Assembly (NCBI GenBank): GCA_022706235.1 | Contig: JAKJCY010000010.1 | Location: forward strand, 338 to 52,056 | Direction: 5' to 3' | Length of the DNA stretch: 51,719 nt | From: Candidatus Hydrogenedentota bacterium | GTDB taxonomy: Bacteria; Hydrogenedentota; Hydrogenedentia; Hydrogenedentales; CAITNO01 | Part shown: positions 1 to 7,982 of the stretch, piece by piece | Layout: each line of letters starts with the position of its first letter | Numbering within the stretch: the stretch's first letter is position 1 | Notes under the pieces: model-generated | Database searches by the model: none | What the model saw: only the letters and a program-made list of their open reading frames with translations | What the model was told of the DNA's origin: nothing | Position numbers and translations under genes: made by a program

Positions 1-794
1 CAGGGCAAATGCTTTGAGGTGGGCCCGAACAGGGTCCCGTCCGTATCGGTCAGGTGCACATGGCCGATATGGCCCACGCCCAGTTCGCGCAGCATGGCCT
101 CCGGCTTTCCGGTACTTCCCGACATGAGGTCGAAATGGCTGGGATCATAATTGGTTTTGCAGGCCGGGTGATCCACCGCCGCCAGGATACGCTGTAAATG
201 GTCCGGGGTGTTGAAGATGAAGGGCGGTTCAATTTCGAAGGACATGTACATGCCCGCTTCGGCGCAGATATCGGCCGCCTCACGGTAACTGGTCGCCAGG
301 CATTCAATGGCATGGTCCACATCGGCGTTGCCTTCCAGTTCGCCGCCGGGCCAGTGTCCGATGAATTCTCCCCCCAGGGCCTTGCACAGCCGCACGTCAT
401 TGCGGAAGCGTTCCAGCCAGGCCTTCCTGACTTTGGGATTCGCGGCGTGGGCGTCCCCGCTGCCGGTCTGCATGCTGTAGATACGCAATCCGTAGGCGTC
501 ATAGAGGCGGCGCAGCGCGGCAATGCGGTCCGCCTCGTCGGGGCCGGGATACCCGCCCATGGGCCACCCATCCACCAATTCAATGCCGTCGAAACCGGCC
601 TTGGCGGCAAAGTCGAGGACCTCCCAAATGGGATAGTTCTTCTTGAATGTATCCGCGGAGGACATGAATCCGTTCAGTCCCAGCCCGCATTTCCACCGCT
701 TTTGCGCGACGGGTTCGGCGATTGCGGATTTTGTTGTTGCCGCCAGGCCCGCCGCAATACCGCCTGCCAGAAACATCCGCCGTGAGGGTTTCAT
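1..794 (-). CDS. Tat-exported sugar phosphate isomerase/epimerase-like TIM-barrel protein (3' end beyond window)
   Basis: The minus frame is open from the ATG at 794-792 to the window edge, giving at least 264 residues; the C-terminus is missing. The N-terminus reads MKPSRRMFLAGGIAAGLAA, a twin-arginine signal (SRRMFLAG), so export of a folded protein is likely. A GGGAGG Shine-Dalgarno sequence lies 6 bases before the ATG. The mature part looks like the xylose-isomerase-like TIM barrel (AP endonuclease family 2): a Glu at the end of a strand in MSFEIEPPF, then NYDPSHFDL and GHVHLTDTDG, which match the metal-ligand Glu, Asp-His and His-x-Asp positions of that fold. Family members isomerise or epimerise sugars, cyclitols or their phosphates. 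The substrate cannot be read from sequence. The Gfo/Idh/MocA gene diverges from it about 770 bases away, a common pairing. Confidence 0.85.
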   Translation of the reverse strand, partial: MKPSRRMFLAGGIAAGLAATTKSAIAEPVAQKRWKCGLGLNGFMSSADTFKKNYPIWEVLDFAAKAGFDGIELVDGWPMGGYPGPDEADRIAALRRLYDAYGLRIYSMQTGSGDAHAANPKVRKAWLERFRNDVRLCKALGGEFIGHWPGGELEGNADVDHAIECLATSYREAADICAEAGMYMSFEIEPPFIFNTPDHLQRILAAVDHPACKTNYDPSHFDLMSGSTGKPEAMLRELGVGHIGHVHLTDTDGTLFGPTSKHLP

Positions 795-807
795 AGGGGT
801 ACCTCCC

Positions 808-822
808 GCAACCTCAGGTTGC
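808..822. promoter_or_regulatory. 15-bp palindrome upstream of the isomerase-like gene
   Basis: GCAACCT-C-AGGTTGC is a perfect 7+1+7 palindrome 14 bases upstream of the ATG of the minus-strand gene starting at 794. On the same strand a TATAGT hexamer (828-823) directly precedes it, so the palindrome would cover the transcription start of a promoter there. That would suit a repressor operator. No good -35 box is visible, so the assignment is tentative. Confidence 0.3.
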
Positions 823-922
823 ACTATATTTTTATGAACGCTGTTATATGGTACCTCACAGGGCAGGGCTGGCGCCACGCAGCTGTATTGAGGTACTCCT
901 GCTTGCGCGATTACCGCCGGTA

Positions 923-955
923 AAGGACAGGAAGGACACAAAGGACAGCAAGGAC
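923..955 (+). repeat. 9-bp-period array, (AAGGACNNN)x4
   Basis: AAGGAC recurs at 923, 932, 941 and 950, exactly every 9 bases with variable three-base spacers. The same motif in the opposite orientation occurs at 1392-1415, and an inverted pair of arrays lies at 46847-46929. No coding context supports translation of the lysine-aspartate repeat it would encode. Confidence 0.75.
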
Positions 956-1311
956 AAAAAAAGACCTGACGCGGGCGTAATCCGCAACCCAAGGAAAATA
1001 ACACTACCTGAGCAAAAAACGGGACTGCCTCCGGCGGATTGAAAAACCAGGAATGGTTTATTTAATCCTGAATTGCGCCGGTGGCTGTCCCGGATTTTTT
1101 GCGGACGTGGAGTACAAAACCGAAAAAATATTGGGACAGTTCCCGCCGCTTGGTTATGCGCAAACCCAAAGTCTGAATCATGTATCAATGCATTCGTATA
1201 AACAAACAATCACTTATAATGTGCGGCGGAAGCGGTCCCATTTTTTTCTCCGCCATGCATTCAATTTCTTGTTTTTTATCACGGCTACGAGCCGATAATC
1301 CACCCAATGCT

Positions 1312-1338
1312 CCGAGTATTTTTCGAACGAATACTCGG
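1312..1338. repeat. Inverted repeat, 9-bp arms
   Basis: CCGAGTATT and AATACTCGG are perfect inverted copies separated by the 9-base loop TTTCGAACG, itself containing the palindrome TTCGAA. The right arm runs into a second small hairpin, TCGGGG...CCCCGA. No T-tract follows, so it is more likely a REP-like element than a terminator. Confidence 0.6.
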
Positions 1339-1391
1339 GGGTGACCGTCCCCGACTAATTTTTCAAAGACCTTGGTCGTCCTATATTTTTT

Positions 1392-1415
1392 GTCCTTGAC
1401 GTCCTTTGTGTCCTT
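1392..1415 (-). repeat. 9-bp-period array, (GTCCTTNNN)x3, inverse of the 923 array
   Basis: GTCCTT occurs at 1392, 1401 and 1410, which is AAGGAC on the minus strand with the same strict 9-base period as at 923-955. The two arrays face each other across about 440 bases of non-coding sequence, like the halves of the 46847-46929 element at a larger spacing. Confidence 0.7.
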
Positions 1416-1566
1416 TTTTTATCCTGGCCTCGCCCCTGCCTGCCAGCTAAAGTTGAAGTCCGAAAACGGGCTGTGATTAAATCATAGACGGAATAGGATA
1501 CATGAACGGAACATACCACCCGGTGATAGCAAAGGCCCTATGGTTGAGGACCAGGAAAGGACTCTG

Positions 1567-3045
1567 ATGAACATGAAAGCAGACCAGAATGCATCTACTG
1601 CCGGAACCACTTCTTCCCTGTCCCGGCGCGGCTTTATTCGCGGCGGCGCGGCGCTGGCGGCGTTTTCTGCCTTGTCGGCGCGGGGTCAGGCTCCCGGTGC
1701 GTCGCCGGCAAATGAAAAAGTCAACATGGCCTTTATCGGGGTAGGCTGGCAGGGGAAATATAACCTGGAGGTCTTTCTACAAGATCCGGACGTACGCGTA
1801 GTGGCGGTCTGCGATGTGTACGAGGAAGGCCCCTACGTGGGCCGGGGCATCGCGGGCCGGGAATTCGGCCGCAAGATGGTGAATGACTACTATGAACACA
1901 AAGGGCGGCCCGAAGATGGGTGCGCGGCGTATGTGGATTTCCGGCAAATGCTGGAGGAGCGGCCGGATATTGACGCGGTGGTGATCACGGCGCCGGACCA
2001 TATCCATGGTGTGGCCGCCATGGCGGCGATTCGCAAGGGCAAACATGTCTTTTGCGAGAAACCTCTCGCCCACTCGCTGGTGGAAGTGCGGACCATGACT
2101 GAGGCCGCGCGGGCGGCGGGAGTCGCCACGCAGATGGGCAACTGGGGCCATGCCAAGGAGGATATCCGCCAGCTTTGCGAATGGATAGGAGACGGCGCCA
2201 TCGGCTCGGTCACAGAAGTCCACGCCTGGACCAACCGTCCGGGCGGCTGGTGGCCCTATGGTATTGACCGGCCCGAGGATGAGCCCCCGGTGCCGGCCGG
2301 GCTGGACTGGGACCTCTGGCTGGGACCAGCGGCACAGCGTCCCTATCATCCCGCCTACCTGCCCTTCATCTGGCGCGGCTGGTGGGATTTCGGTTCCGGC
2401 GCCCTGGGCGACATGGGATGTCATATCCTGGACCCTGTTGTTTGGTCATTGCGGTTGGGCAGCCCCGACACTGTCGAGGCGAGCTCCGTGAAACTGCCTT
2501 CCCGCGCCACGCCCCACGATACGGAATTGCCCAAGGGCAGGGTGCATCCGGAAACGACGACTGCGGGGGCGCTGGTACGCTGGCATTTTCCCGCGAGGGA
2601 GAGCCTGCCGCCTGTTGACGTGGCCTGGTATGACGGCGGCCTCATGCCGCCGCGGCCGGACGAACTGGAACCGGGCCGGAAAATGGGCGACAACGACGGC
2701 GGCGTGTTGTTTGTCGGCGACAAGGGGAAACTCATGTGCGGCTGTTACGGCAGCAACCCGGAATTGCTCCCCGCGTCACGGATGGAGGCTTATATCAAGC
2801 CGCCGCAAACGCTGCCCCGCTCCATCGGCCACTACAAGGAATGGGTCCGCGCCTGCAAAGGCGGGGAACCAGCCTGTGCCAACTTCGACTACAGCGGCCC
2901 CCTGACCGAAATCATCATGCTTGGCATCGCCGCCATCCGCAGCGAAATGAAACTGCACTGGGACCCACAGGCCATGAAATTCACCAACGCCCCCGAAGCC
3001 AATGGTTTTCTCGCTTCTTCTTTCAGGGACGGATGGCGTTTGTAG
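1567..3045 (+). CDS. Gfo/Idh/MocA family oxidoreductase with Tat signal
   Basis: A 492-residue NAD(P)-dependent oxidoreductase of the glucose-fructose oxidoreductase / inositol dehydrogenase / MocA family. The start at 1567 is preferred over an in-frame ATG nine codons upstream because AGGAAAGG sits 6 bases before it. The twin arginine (SLSRRGFIRGG, near residues 18-28) and an Ala-rich segment indicate Tat export. The Rossmann nucleotide-binding loop is AFIGVGWQG; the family lysine motif is FCEKPLAHS; the C-terminal substrate domain carries GALGDMGCHILD. Exported members of this family are typical of planctomycete-like and related bacteria and oxidise or modify sugars, but specificity is unpredictable. 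It diverges from the isomerase-like gene at 1-794 and precedes the IolD-like gene by 233 bases. Confidence 0.93.
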   Translation: MNMKADQNASTAGTTSSLSRRGFIRGGAALAAFSALSARGQAPGASPANEKVNMAFIGVGWQGKYNLEVFLQDPDVRVVAVCDVYEEGPYVGRGIAGREFGRKMVNDYYEHKGRPEDGCAAYVDFRQMLEERPDIDAVVITAPDHIHGVAAMAAIRKGKHVFCEKPLAHSLVEVRTMTEAARAAGVATQMGNWGHAKEDIRQLCEWIGDGAIGSVTEVHAWTNRPGGWWPYGIDRPEDEPPVPAGLDWDLWLGPAAQRPYHPAYLPFIWRGWWDFGSGALGDMGCHILDPVVWSLRLGSPDTVEASSVKLPSRATPHDTELPKGRVHPETTTAGALVRWHFPARESLPPVDVAWYDGGLMPPRPDELEPGRKMGDNDGGVLFVGDKGKLMCGCYGSNPELLPASRMEAYIKPPQTLPRSIGHYKEWVRACKGGEPACANFDYSGPLTEIIMLGIAAIRSEMKLHWDPQAMKFTNAPEANGFLASSFRDGWRL

Positions 3046-3057
3046 TTAAAAAACGGA

Positions 3058-3086
3058 TTGCGATTGTACCCCGTGTTGTATAGTAT
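3058..3086 (+). promoter_or_regulatory. Possible sigma-70 promoter for the ThDP enzyme
   Basis: TTGCGA at 3058-3063 and TAGTAT at 3081-3086 are separated by 17 bases in the gap before the gene at 3279. The match is only moderate, and a roughly 185-base leader would follow. Low confidence. Confidence 0.22.
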
Positions 3087-3278
3087 GATTTGTGCAACAG
3101 GCGTTCCAACTCCGTATACAGATTGTCGCAGCCCCGCTGCACACTGCCACACGGGCAACCGGCAGTCTTTGCGCTTTGCCAGAACACCTATGAAAGTCCG
3201 GATGGATGAATTTCTTGAAGCGTTTTATTTTTTTGCACACTTTTTCGAGATAAGTCTACCCCTCGGGAGGAAAGAACA

Positions 3279-5165
3279 ATGGACCACCAGAAACTGACGG
3301 AAGAACGGATGAAACGGGCTGCAGCGATTGCGCAGGCGGGCGGCCTCGATGCAGCCATTTCCTCGGGCGCCCTGCCGCCACGCGCGGACGTATCCTTGTC
3401 GGAGGCGATTGTGCTGGGCCTGCTGGTGCAGGGGGTGCGCAACTATATCGGTATCTTCGGGCATGGTTCCACCGATGTCGGCGAGGTGCTGCGGGTATAC
3501 GCGGAGGCGGGCCTGGTCAAGGTCTTTCCGGTGCGCCATGAAACGGAGGCGGTCCACGCCGCGACCGCCCTGCGCTGGGTCACGGGCGAAAAAAGCGCCG
3601 TGTTCACCTCCATAGGCCCCGGCGCCATGCACGCGCTGGCCGGTTCGCTGGCCGCAGCCAGTGACGGGCTGGGCGTGTGGTTGCTGGTGGGCGATGAGAC
3701 GACCGAGGACGAAGGCCCCAACATGCAACAGATCCCCCGGACGGACCAGGGCCTGTTCCAAAAACTCTTCGGCACCATGGGCGGCGCGTACCAGCTGCAT
3801 ACGCCCGGCGCGGTGATTGAAGCGTTGCGGCGCGGATGCAACCAGGTGGACCATCCCTACCGTGCGGGGCCGTTTTTCCTGTGCCTGCCCATGAATACGC
3901 AGCCGGTCCGACTTCCGAACTTCAATTTGGCGGAACTGCCCCGGGCGCTGCCGCCGCGGATGGGCGCCGCCGCGGATGGTGGCGCCTATGCGCGCGCGGC
4001 GGAAGCCCTCCTGCGCGCGAAGCGGGTGGTGGTCAAAGTGGGCGGCGGTGCGCGCGGGGCCGGCCCGGAACTGCTTGAATTTCTCGATCTGGCCGACGGG
4101 TTCGCGGTGACGAGTCCCCTGGTATCAGGGGTGATTCCCTTTGACCATCCCCGCAACATGACCGTGGGCGGCTCAAAGGGATCCCTCAGCGGCAATTATG
4201 CCATGGACGAAGGCGACCTGCTGGTCGCCGTGGGCACCCGTTTTGTGTGCCAGTCCGATTCGTCCCGTACCGGTTACCCCAAGGTGCGGCAGGTGATCAA
4301 TATCAACGCCGATATCGAGGCCGGCATGCATTACGGTAACACCCTTTCGCTTCTTGGCGACGCCGCGCTCACCCTCGCCAACTTGAATGAGGCGCTGAGA
4401 AACAAAGGCGCGAAAGGCGGCAGCGGCTCTCCGTGGTTCCGGGCCTGCCGCGCCAAGCGGGAGGAATGGGACGCCTTTCGCAGGGCGCGGTATGAACGGC
4501 CGACCCTCTTTGATCCCATGTGGGACCGGGAGGTACTGACCCAGCCCGCAGCCATCAAGGCGGCCGCGGACTGGTGTCGCGAAAACGGCGCTGTCGCTTT
4601 CTTTGACGCGGGTGACGTCCAGGCGAACGGGTTCCAGATTGTCGAGGATGATCGCCTCGGGCGAACCTTTACCGAAACCGGCGCCAGTTATATGGGCTTC
4701 GCCGTGTCGGCCCTGCTTGCCACGGCCATTACCGAGCAACCCTTTTATGGAGTCGCCTTCAGCGGCGACGGTTCGTTCACCATGAACCCGCAGATCCTGA
4801 TAGACGGTGTCGCTCACGGCGCCCGGGGATGCATCCTCGTTTTTGATAATCGGCGCATGGCGGCCATATCGGGCCTGCAGGAAGCCCAATACGGCGCCGT
4901 CTTCGCCACGGGCGATAGCGTAGAAGTGGACTATGTCGCCTGGGCCCGGGCGATTAAAGGAGTGACGGCGTTTCACAGCGGCTATTCCATAGATACGCTC
5001 CTTAACGCCCTGAACCAGGCCAAGGCGCACGACGGTCTTTCCCTGATCCACGTGCCCTCCTATTGCGGTCCCGACCCGCTCGGCGGTATGGGCGTCTTCG
5101 GGCGCTGGAACGTGGGCAACTGGTGCCAGGATACCCAGGCGCTGCGCCATGATATAGGGCTTTAA
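3279..5165 (+). CDS. ThDP-dependent enzyme, IolD-like (acetolactate-synthase superfamily)
   Basis: A 628-residue thiamine-diphosphate enzyme with the usual three-domain order. The N-terminal PYR domain carries the catalytic Glu near residue 88 (VFPVRHETEAVHAA). A central domain follows (near AVGTRFVCQSD), then the C-terminal PP domain with the ThDP/Mg motif beginning GDGSFTMN near residue 496 and continuing to LVFDNRRM. Length and layout match 3D-(3,5/4)-trihydroxycyclohexane-1,2-dione hydrolase (IolD) and related C-C lyases better than acetolactate synthase. A strong GGAGGAAAG ribosome-binding site precedes the ATG. Inositol-type catabolism is supported by the nearby Gfo/Idh/MocA, isomerase-like and aldehyde dehydrogenase genes, but no iolB/C/E/G set is present, so the true substrate is open. 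A toxin-antitoxin remnant separates it from the dehydrogenase at 6530. Confidence 0.85.
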   Translation: MDHQKLTEERMKRAAAIAQAGGLDAAISSGALPPRADVSLSEAIVLGLLVQGVRNYIGIFGHGSTDVGEVLRVYAEAGLVKVFPVRHETEAVHAATALRWVTGEKSAVFTSIGPGAMHALAGSLAAASDGLGVWLLVGDETTEDEGPNMQQIPRTDQGLFQKLFGTMGGAYQLHTPGAVIEALRRGCNQVDHPYRAGPFFLCLPMNTQPVRLPNFNLAELPRALPPRMGAAADGGAYARAAEALLRAKRVVVKVGGGARGAGPELLEFLDLADGFAVTSPLVSGVIPFDHPRNMTVGGSKGSLSGNYAMDEGDLLVAVGTRFVCQSDSSRTGYPKVRQVININADIEAGMHYGNTLSLLGDAALTLANLNEALRNKGAKGGSGSPWFRACRAKREEWDAFRRARYERPTLFDPMWDREVLTQPAAIKAAADWCRENGAVAFFDAGDVQANGFQIVEDDRLGRTFTETGASYMGFAVSALLATAITEQPFYGVAFSGDGSFTMNPQILIDGVAHGARGCILVFDNRRMAAISGLQEAQYGAVFATGDSVEVDYVAWARAIKGVTAFHSGYSIDTLLNALNQAKAHDGLSLIHVPSYCGPDPLGGMGVFGRWNVGNWCQDTQALRHDIGL

Positions 5166-5176
5166 CCTGCCTGGAG

Positions 5177-5199
5177 GCTGTTTCGTTCATGGAAACAGC
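5177..5199 (+). terminator. Hairpin 12 bases after the ThDP-enzyme stop codon
   Basis: GCTGTTTC and GAAACAGC form a perfect 8-bp stem around a 7-base loop just downstream of the stop at 5165. There is no downstream T-run, so it could be a weak or Rho-assisted terminator or an RNA-stabilising 3' hairpin. Confidence 0.4.
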
Positions 5200-5209
5200 G
5201 GCTCGGAGT

Positions 5210-5359
5210 TTATGCCTTGTGCCGTCGGTGTTTCGCTTCAAACATTCCCGTTGTCGCAATATGCCGCGCCATATGAAACTTGATTGCCTCGAGCGGTTCC
5301 TCGAAATCGTCGCCATAACATCGAACATGACCGGGATGATGGTAGCGTTGCTTGCGCAT
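5210..5359 (-). CDS. Possible small ORF or gene remnant (49 aa)
   Basis: The minus frame from the ATG at 5359 encodes 49 residues ending FHMARHIATTGMFEAKHRRH plus KA. Its composition is protein-like, and the frame stays open about 20 codons further upstream without another start. There is only a weak GGAA before the ATG. I do not recognise the family. It may be the tail of a decayed gene left between the ThDP enzyme and the toxin-antitoxin remnant. Confidence 0.2.
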   Translation of the reverse strand: MRKQRYHHPGHVRCYGDDFEEPLEAIKFHMARHIATTGMFEAKHRRHKA

Positions 5360-5514
5360 TTCCGGGTCGGTTACGGGGGGATCCTCGATGGTCGGGCCAG
5401 CTCGGACGCAGGGGTGAAGAAAGGATAATATTCACGGGAAAAAGAAGATGTATTCACCAGGAGACGGTGCATGCGGGTTTTCCCGTTGACCAGATGAACA
5501 TAGACCTCCACCTA

Positions 5515-5811
5515 TTACAGACGTGATATCCAGTAATCGGGCTTTCTTCTTGTATCCATTACAGCCACGATTTGGACCGTCCGGCTTTCTTCACTATACA
5601 ACAGCGCAAAAGGAAAATGGTGAAGCAGACGTCTGTGCACCTTGCCGCGGACAAGTGCGCCTGCATCAGGATGCCTGCAAATAGACACTGCCACTTGTTC
5701 AATTTCGTTCAGGAAACGATGTCCAAGACCCTCCACCTTGGATTCGTACTACCTTGCGGCTGCAATCATTTCATCTGCCGCGGGCTGAAGAAAACGAATC
5801 TCGTGTTTCAT
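5515..5811 (-). pseudogene. RelE/ParE-type toxin interrupted by an in-frame amber codon
   Basis: From the ATG at 5811-5809 the frame reads MKHEIRFLQPAADEMIAAAR, then TAG (5751-5749) at codon 21, then YESKVEGLGHRFLNEIEQ and onward to a normal end at 5515 (98 codons in all). The stop falls where RelE/ParE relatives have an aromatic residue of the helix motif (typically YYE), so a single base change from a Tyr codon explains it. The remainder carries the expected features: RHPDAGA, the basic HRRLLHHFPFALLY strand and IVAVMDTRRKPDYW. The ATG overlaps the antitoxin stop codon as ATGA, a normal toxin-antitoxin arrangement. A restart at GTG 5736 would lack the first strand and part of helix 1. The toxin is therefore most likely inactive, unless the TAG is a sequencing error or is suppressed. 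Confidence 0.85.
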
Positions 5812-6029
5812 AAACGGGAACGAGCGTCACGCATGACCTCCTCCAAGGGCAGTGACGCAATATGCCCCGCCTTATAATCCTTCCAACGCCGTTCCACCTC
5901 CTCAATCCACAGCACCTCGTCATAATCGGTATCCACGGAATCAAGACTGTCCAACAGGTGCAGTGCAAGAGCCGCACGATCAACATCAGACAAATTCAAG
6001 GCTTCTTGTTCAATCTGTTCCCGTTGCAT
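5808..6029 (-). CDS. Addiction-module antitoxin component (TIGR02574-like)
   Basis: A 73-residue acidic helical protein starting MQREQIEQEALNLSDVDRAA, with LALHLLDSLDS and WIEEVERRWKDY segments and a basic end (MRDARSRL). This pattern is that of the small antitoxin family (putative addiction module component) usually encoded directly before RelE/ParE toxins. An AAGGAA sequence precedes the ATG at 6029. It overlaps the toxin pseudogene by four bases (ATGA). The antitoxin frame is intact although the toxin is broken, the expected order of decay for such a pair. Confidence 0.85.
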   Translation of the reverse strand: MQREQIEQEALNLSDVDRAALALHLLDSLDSVDTDYDEVLWIEEVERRWKDYKAGHIASLPLEEVMRDARSRL

Positions 6030-6529
6030 GACGCTATTCCTTTTTTACAAAAGTATTACTGGCTGTGAACTATATTGTACCACAATTATTTCCGAGCGTT
6101 CCCGGAAAGGTCGCTCTTATGCTTCCTTTGGATTAAGCAGGGTTGTAAAGTAATTTAACTACCAGTCGTGCCCCTCAACCAGGGGTATGTATCATTACAA
6201 TTTACTGCGTTTTAAATCGCTGGTTTGCATGATGGTCGGTCTTTCCCTCATCATTATGACAGACCGCAACTATCCTACAAAGAGTTAATGATAGACTGGA
6301 GTTATGTTTTAACGGGAGATGTGGGTAGGGCTGTGGAAGTTTTCCAAAAGCAGCTGCCGTCTGAGTAGAGGAAACGGCATCCGGCGTCCTTGTGACCTTT
6401 CGCTGGTCATGCCCCTTTACCTTGTGGCCGGGTGTGCCGGAAATGTGCATGGCCCGTCTTGCGCAAGACTTCCGAAAATCAATCCATAGGAATTTGACAA
6501 ATGAGAAGATACACAGAAACGGAGAATAT
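6030..6529. other. 500-base spacer upstream of the aldehyde dehydrogenase
   Basis: No convincing gene. The in-frame extension of the aldehyde dehydrogenase back to 6392 is not protein-like and lacks a ribosome-binding site. A short hairpin (GCCGT...ACGGC near 6356-6378) is visible. It should contain the promoters of the leftward antitoxin and the rightward dehydrogenase, but I cannot place them with confidence. Confidence 0.5.
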
Positions 6530-7969
6530 ATGATGATGATTCCCAGCAAGATGTATATTGACGGTGCATGGGTGGATGCTTCCGACGGCGCAGTCATTGA
6601 TGTTATCAATCCCGCGGATGAATCCGTGGTGCATACCGTGCCCGTGGCCACGGAAGCGGATTTGGACCGCGCCCTGGCGGCGGCGGACCGCGCCTGGAAA
6701 GCATGGCGTGAAGTGGATGCCTGGACGCGCAGCGCGAAACTGCGCGTGGTAGCGGACTGGCTGCGGGCACACCGGGAAGAAATTGCCGATGTATTGACCG
6801 ACGAACAGGGCAAGACCACGGGTGAATGCCTGGGCGAAATCGGCGCGGCGGCGGACCAGTTCGACTGGTATGCCGACGAGGCGCGCCGTATCTACGGCCG
6901 CGTCATTGACGCCCATTCCCGTAATAACCGGCTGCTGGTCATCCGCCAGCCCGTGGGCCCTGTGGCCGCCTTTTCGCCCTGGAACTTCCCCGCGCTGCTG
7001 ACGGCGCGCAAGATGGCGCCGGCTATCGCGGCGGGCTGTTCAATGATTGTAAAGCCGCCCGTGGAAGCGCCGGGCACCGCCCTTTACCTGGCCCGGGCCT
7101 GTGAAGCCGCGGAAATTCCCCCGGGGGTGGTCAACATGGTAACGGGCAAGTCGTCTTTTATCAGCCGGCATTTGATCGCCTCCGACATCATCCGCAAGGT
7201 CAGCCTCACCGGTTCCGTGCCCATCGGTCGGGAAATGCTGCACCAGTGCGCGGACGGGATCAAGGCCGTCTCCATGGAACTGGGCGGCCATGCGCCCGTG
7301 CTGGTTTTCGAGGATGCGGACGTCGAGGCGGCGGCGGAAATCTGCGCGCGCGGCAAGTGCCGCAATAACGGCCAGGTCTGCATTGCCGCGAGCCGCTTTT
7401 TTGTGCAGGAATCCGTGGCGGAGCGCTACATTGAAAAATTCGTCGCGGTGGTCAAGGCGCAAAAGATGGGATGCGGCAAGGACCCCGGCACGGACGTGGG
7501 CCCGCTGGCGAACCGGCGCCGCCTGGAAACCACGGAGGCGCTGGTGGCCGACGCCCTCGCGAAAGGCGCGCACCTGCGCTGCGGAGGGAAACGGCCCGAA
7601 GGCTTTGACAAGGGGTTCTGGTACGAGCCCACGGTACTGACCGGCGTGGACAATACGATGCGCATCATGCGCGAAGAGCCTTTCTGCCCGGTGGCGCCGA
7701 TAGCGACCTTTACCACCCTCGAGGATGGTCTTGCCCAGGCCAACGCCACCGAGTTCGGCCTGGCGGGATACGTTTTTACGAAGAGCACACGGACGGCATT
7801 GCTGGCCTCGGAAGGGATCGAGGCGGGCATGATCGGTGTCAATACCATTCTGCTCGCCACGGCCGAGATTCCCTTCGGCGGCGTCAAACATTCCGGTTAC
7901 GGGCGGGAAGGCGGCAGCGAAGGCATCCTGGACTATACCGTGGCGAAGCATATCAACATTCAACTGTAA
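6530..7969 (+). CDS. NAD(P)-dependent aldehyde dehydrogenase (semialdehyde dehydrogenase type)
   Basis: 479 residues, the usual length for the ALDH superfamily. GGAG lies 5 bases before the first of three consecutive ATG codons at 6530, supporting this start. Motifs: the cofactor region MIVKPPVEAPG; VSLTGSVPIG; the catalytic Glu in MELGGHAP (residue 250); the nucleophile Cys in NNGQVCIAASR (residue 284); the closing HSGYGREGGSEGI. This pattern is closest to succinate-, glutarate- or alpha-ketoglutarate-semialdehyde dehydrogenases, which oxidise the aldehyde produced at the end of sugar-acid catabolism. The IlvD/Edd dehydratase begins 13 bases downstream, so the two are almost certainly cotranscribed. 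A dehydratase plus semialdehyde dehydrogenase is the core of the non-phosphorylative pentonate pathway. Confidence 0.93.
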   Translation: MMMIPSKMYIDGAWVDASDGAVIDVINPADESVVHTVPVATEADLDRALAAADRAWKAWREVDAWTRSAKLRVVADWLRAHREEIADVLTDEQGKTTGECLGEIGAAADQFDWYADEARRIYGRVIDAHSRNNRLLVIRQPVGPVAAFSPWNFPALLTARKMAPAIAAGCSMIVKPPVEAPGTALYLARACEAAEIPPGVVNMVTGKSSFISRHLIASDIIRKVSLTGSVPIGREMLHQCADGIKAVSMELGGHAPVLVFEDADVEAAAEICARGKCRNNGQVCIAASRFFVQESVAERYIEKFVAVVKAQKMGCGKDPGTDVGPLANRRRLETTEALVADALAKGAHLRCGGKRPEGFDKGFWYEPTVLTGVDNTMRIMREEPFCPVAPIATFTTLEDGLAQANATEFGLAGYVFTKSTRTALLASEGIEAGMIGVNTILLATAEIPFGGVKHSGYGREGGSEGILDYTVAKHINIQL

Positions 7970-7982
7970 AGGGCCGATTCCT

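Larger units (their letters stand above)
829..1539. other. 710-base intergenic region without a convincing gene
   Basis: No reading frame here has a plausible start, ribosome-binding site and protein-like composition. The stretch holds two oppositely oriented 9-bp-period GGAC arrays (923-955 and 1392-1415). Between them are REP-like GC/T-rich patches (for example GGCTGTCCCGGATTTTTTGC near 1083) and a 27-base hairpin (1312-1338). It reads as a repeat-laden spacer between two divergent genes; their promoters should lie here but cannot be placed with confidence. Confidence 0.6.

Noticed and set aside
198..785. 195-codon plus-strand frame opposite the isomerase-like gene
   Set aside because: It is the antisense of the Tat-signal TIM-barrel gene, whose minus frame has the motifs, the signal sequence and the ribosome-binding site.
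923..955. CRISPR-like array
   Set aside because: Units are only 9 bases with 3-base variable parts; there are no 25-40-base repeats, no spacers and no cas genes in the window.
4173..5150. 325-codon minus-strand frame
   Set aside because: It is antisense to the C-terminal domain of the ThDP enzyme; its composition is the usual shadow of a GC-rich gene.
5749..5751. Programmed read-through or amber recoding of the toxin
   Set aside because: No other conserved gene in the window has an in-frame TAG and there is no structural signal at the codon, so a simple nonsense mutation is more likely.
6230..6520. Riboswitch upstream of the aldehyde dehydrogenase
   Set aside because: A small hairpin and GC-rich stretches are present, but no conserved core of any riboswitch class I know could be matched.
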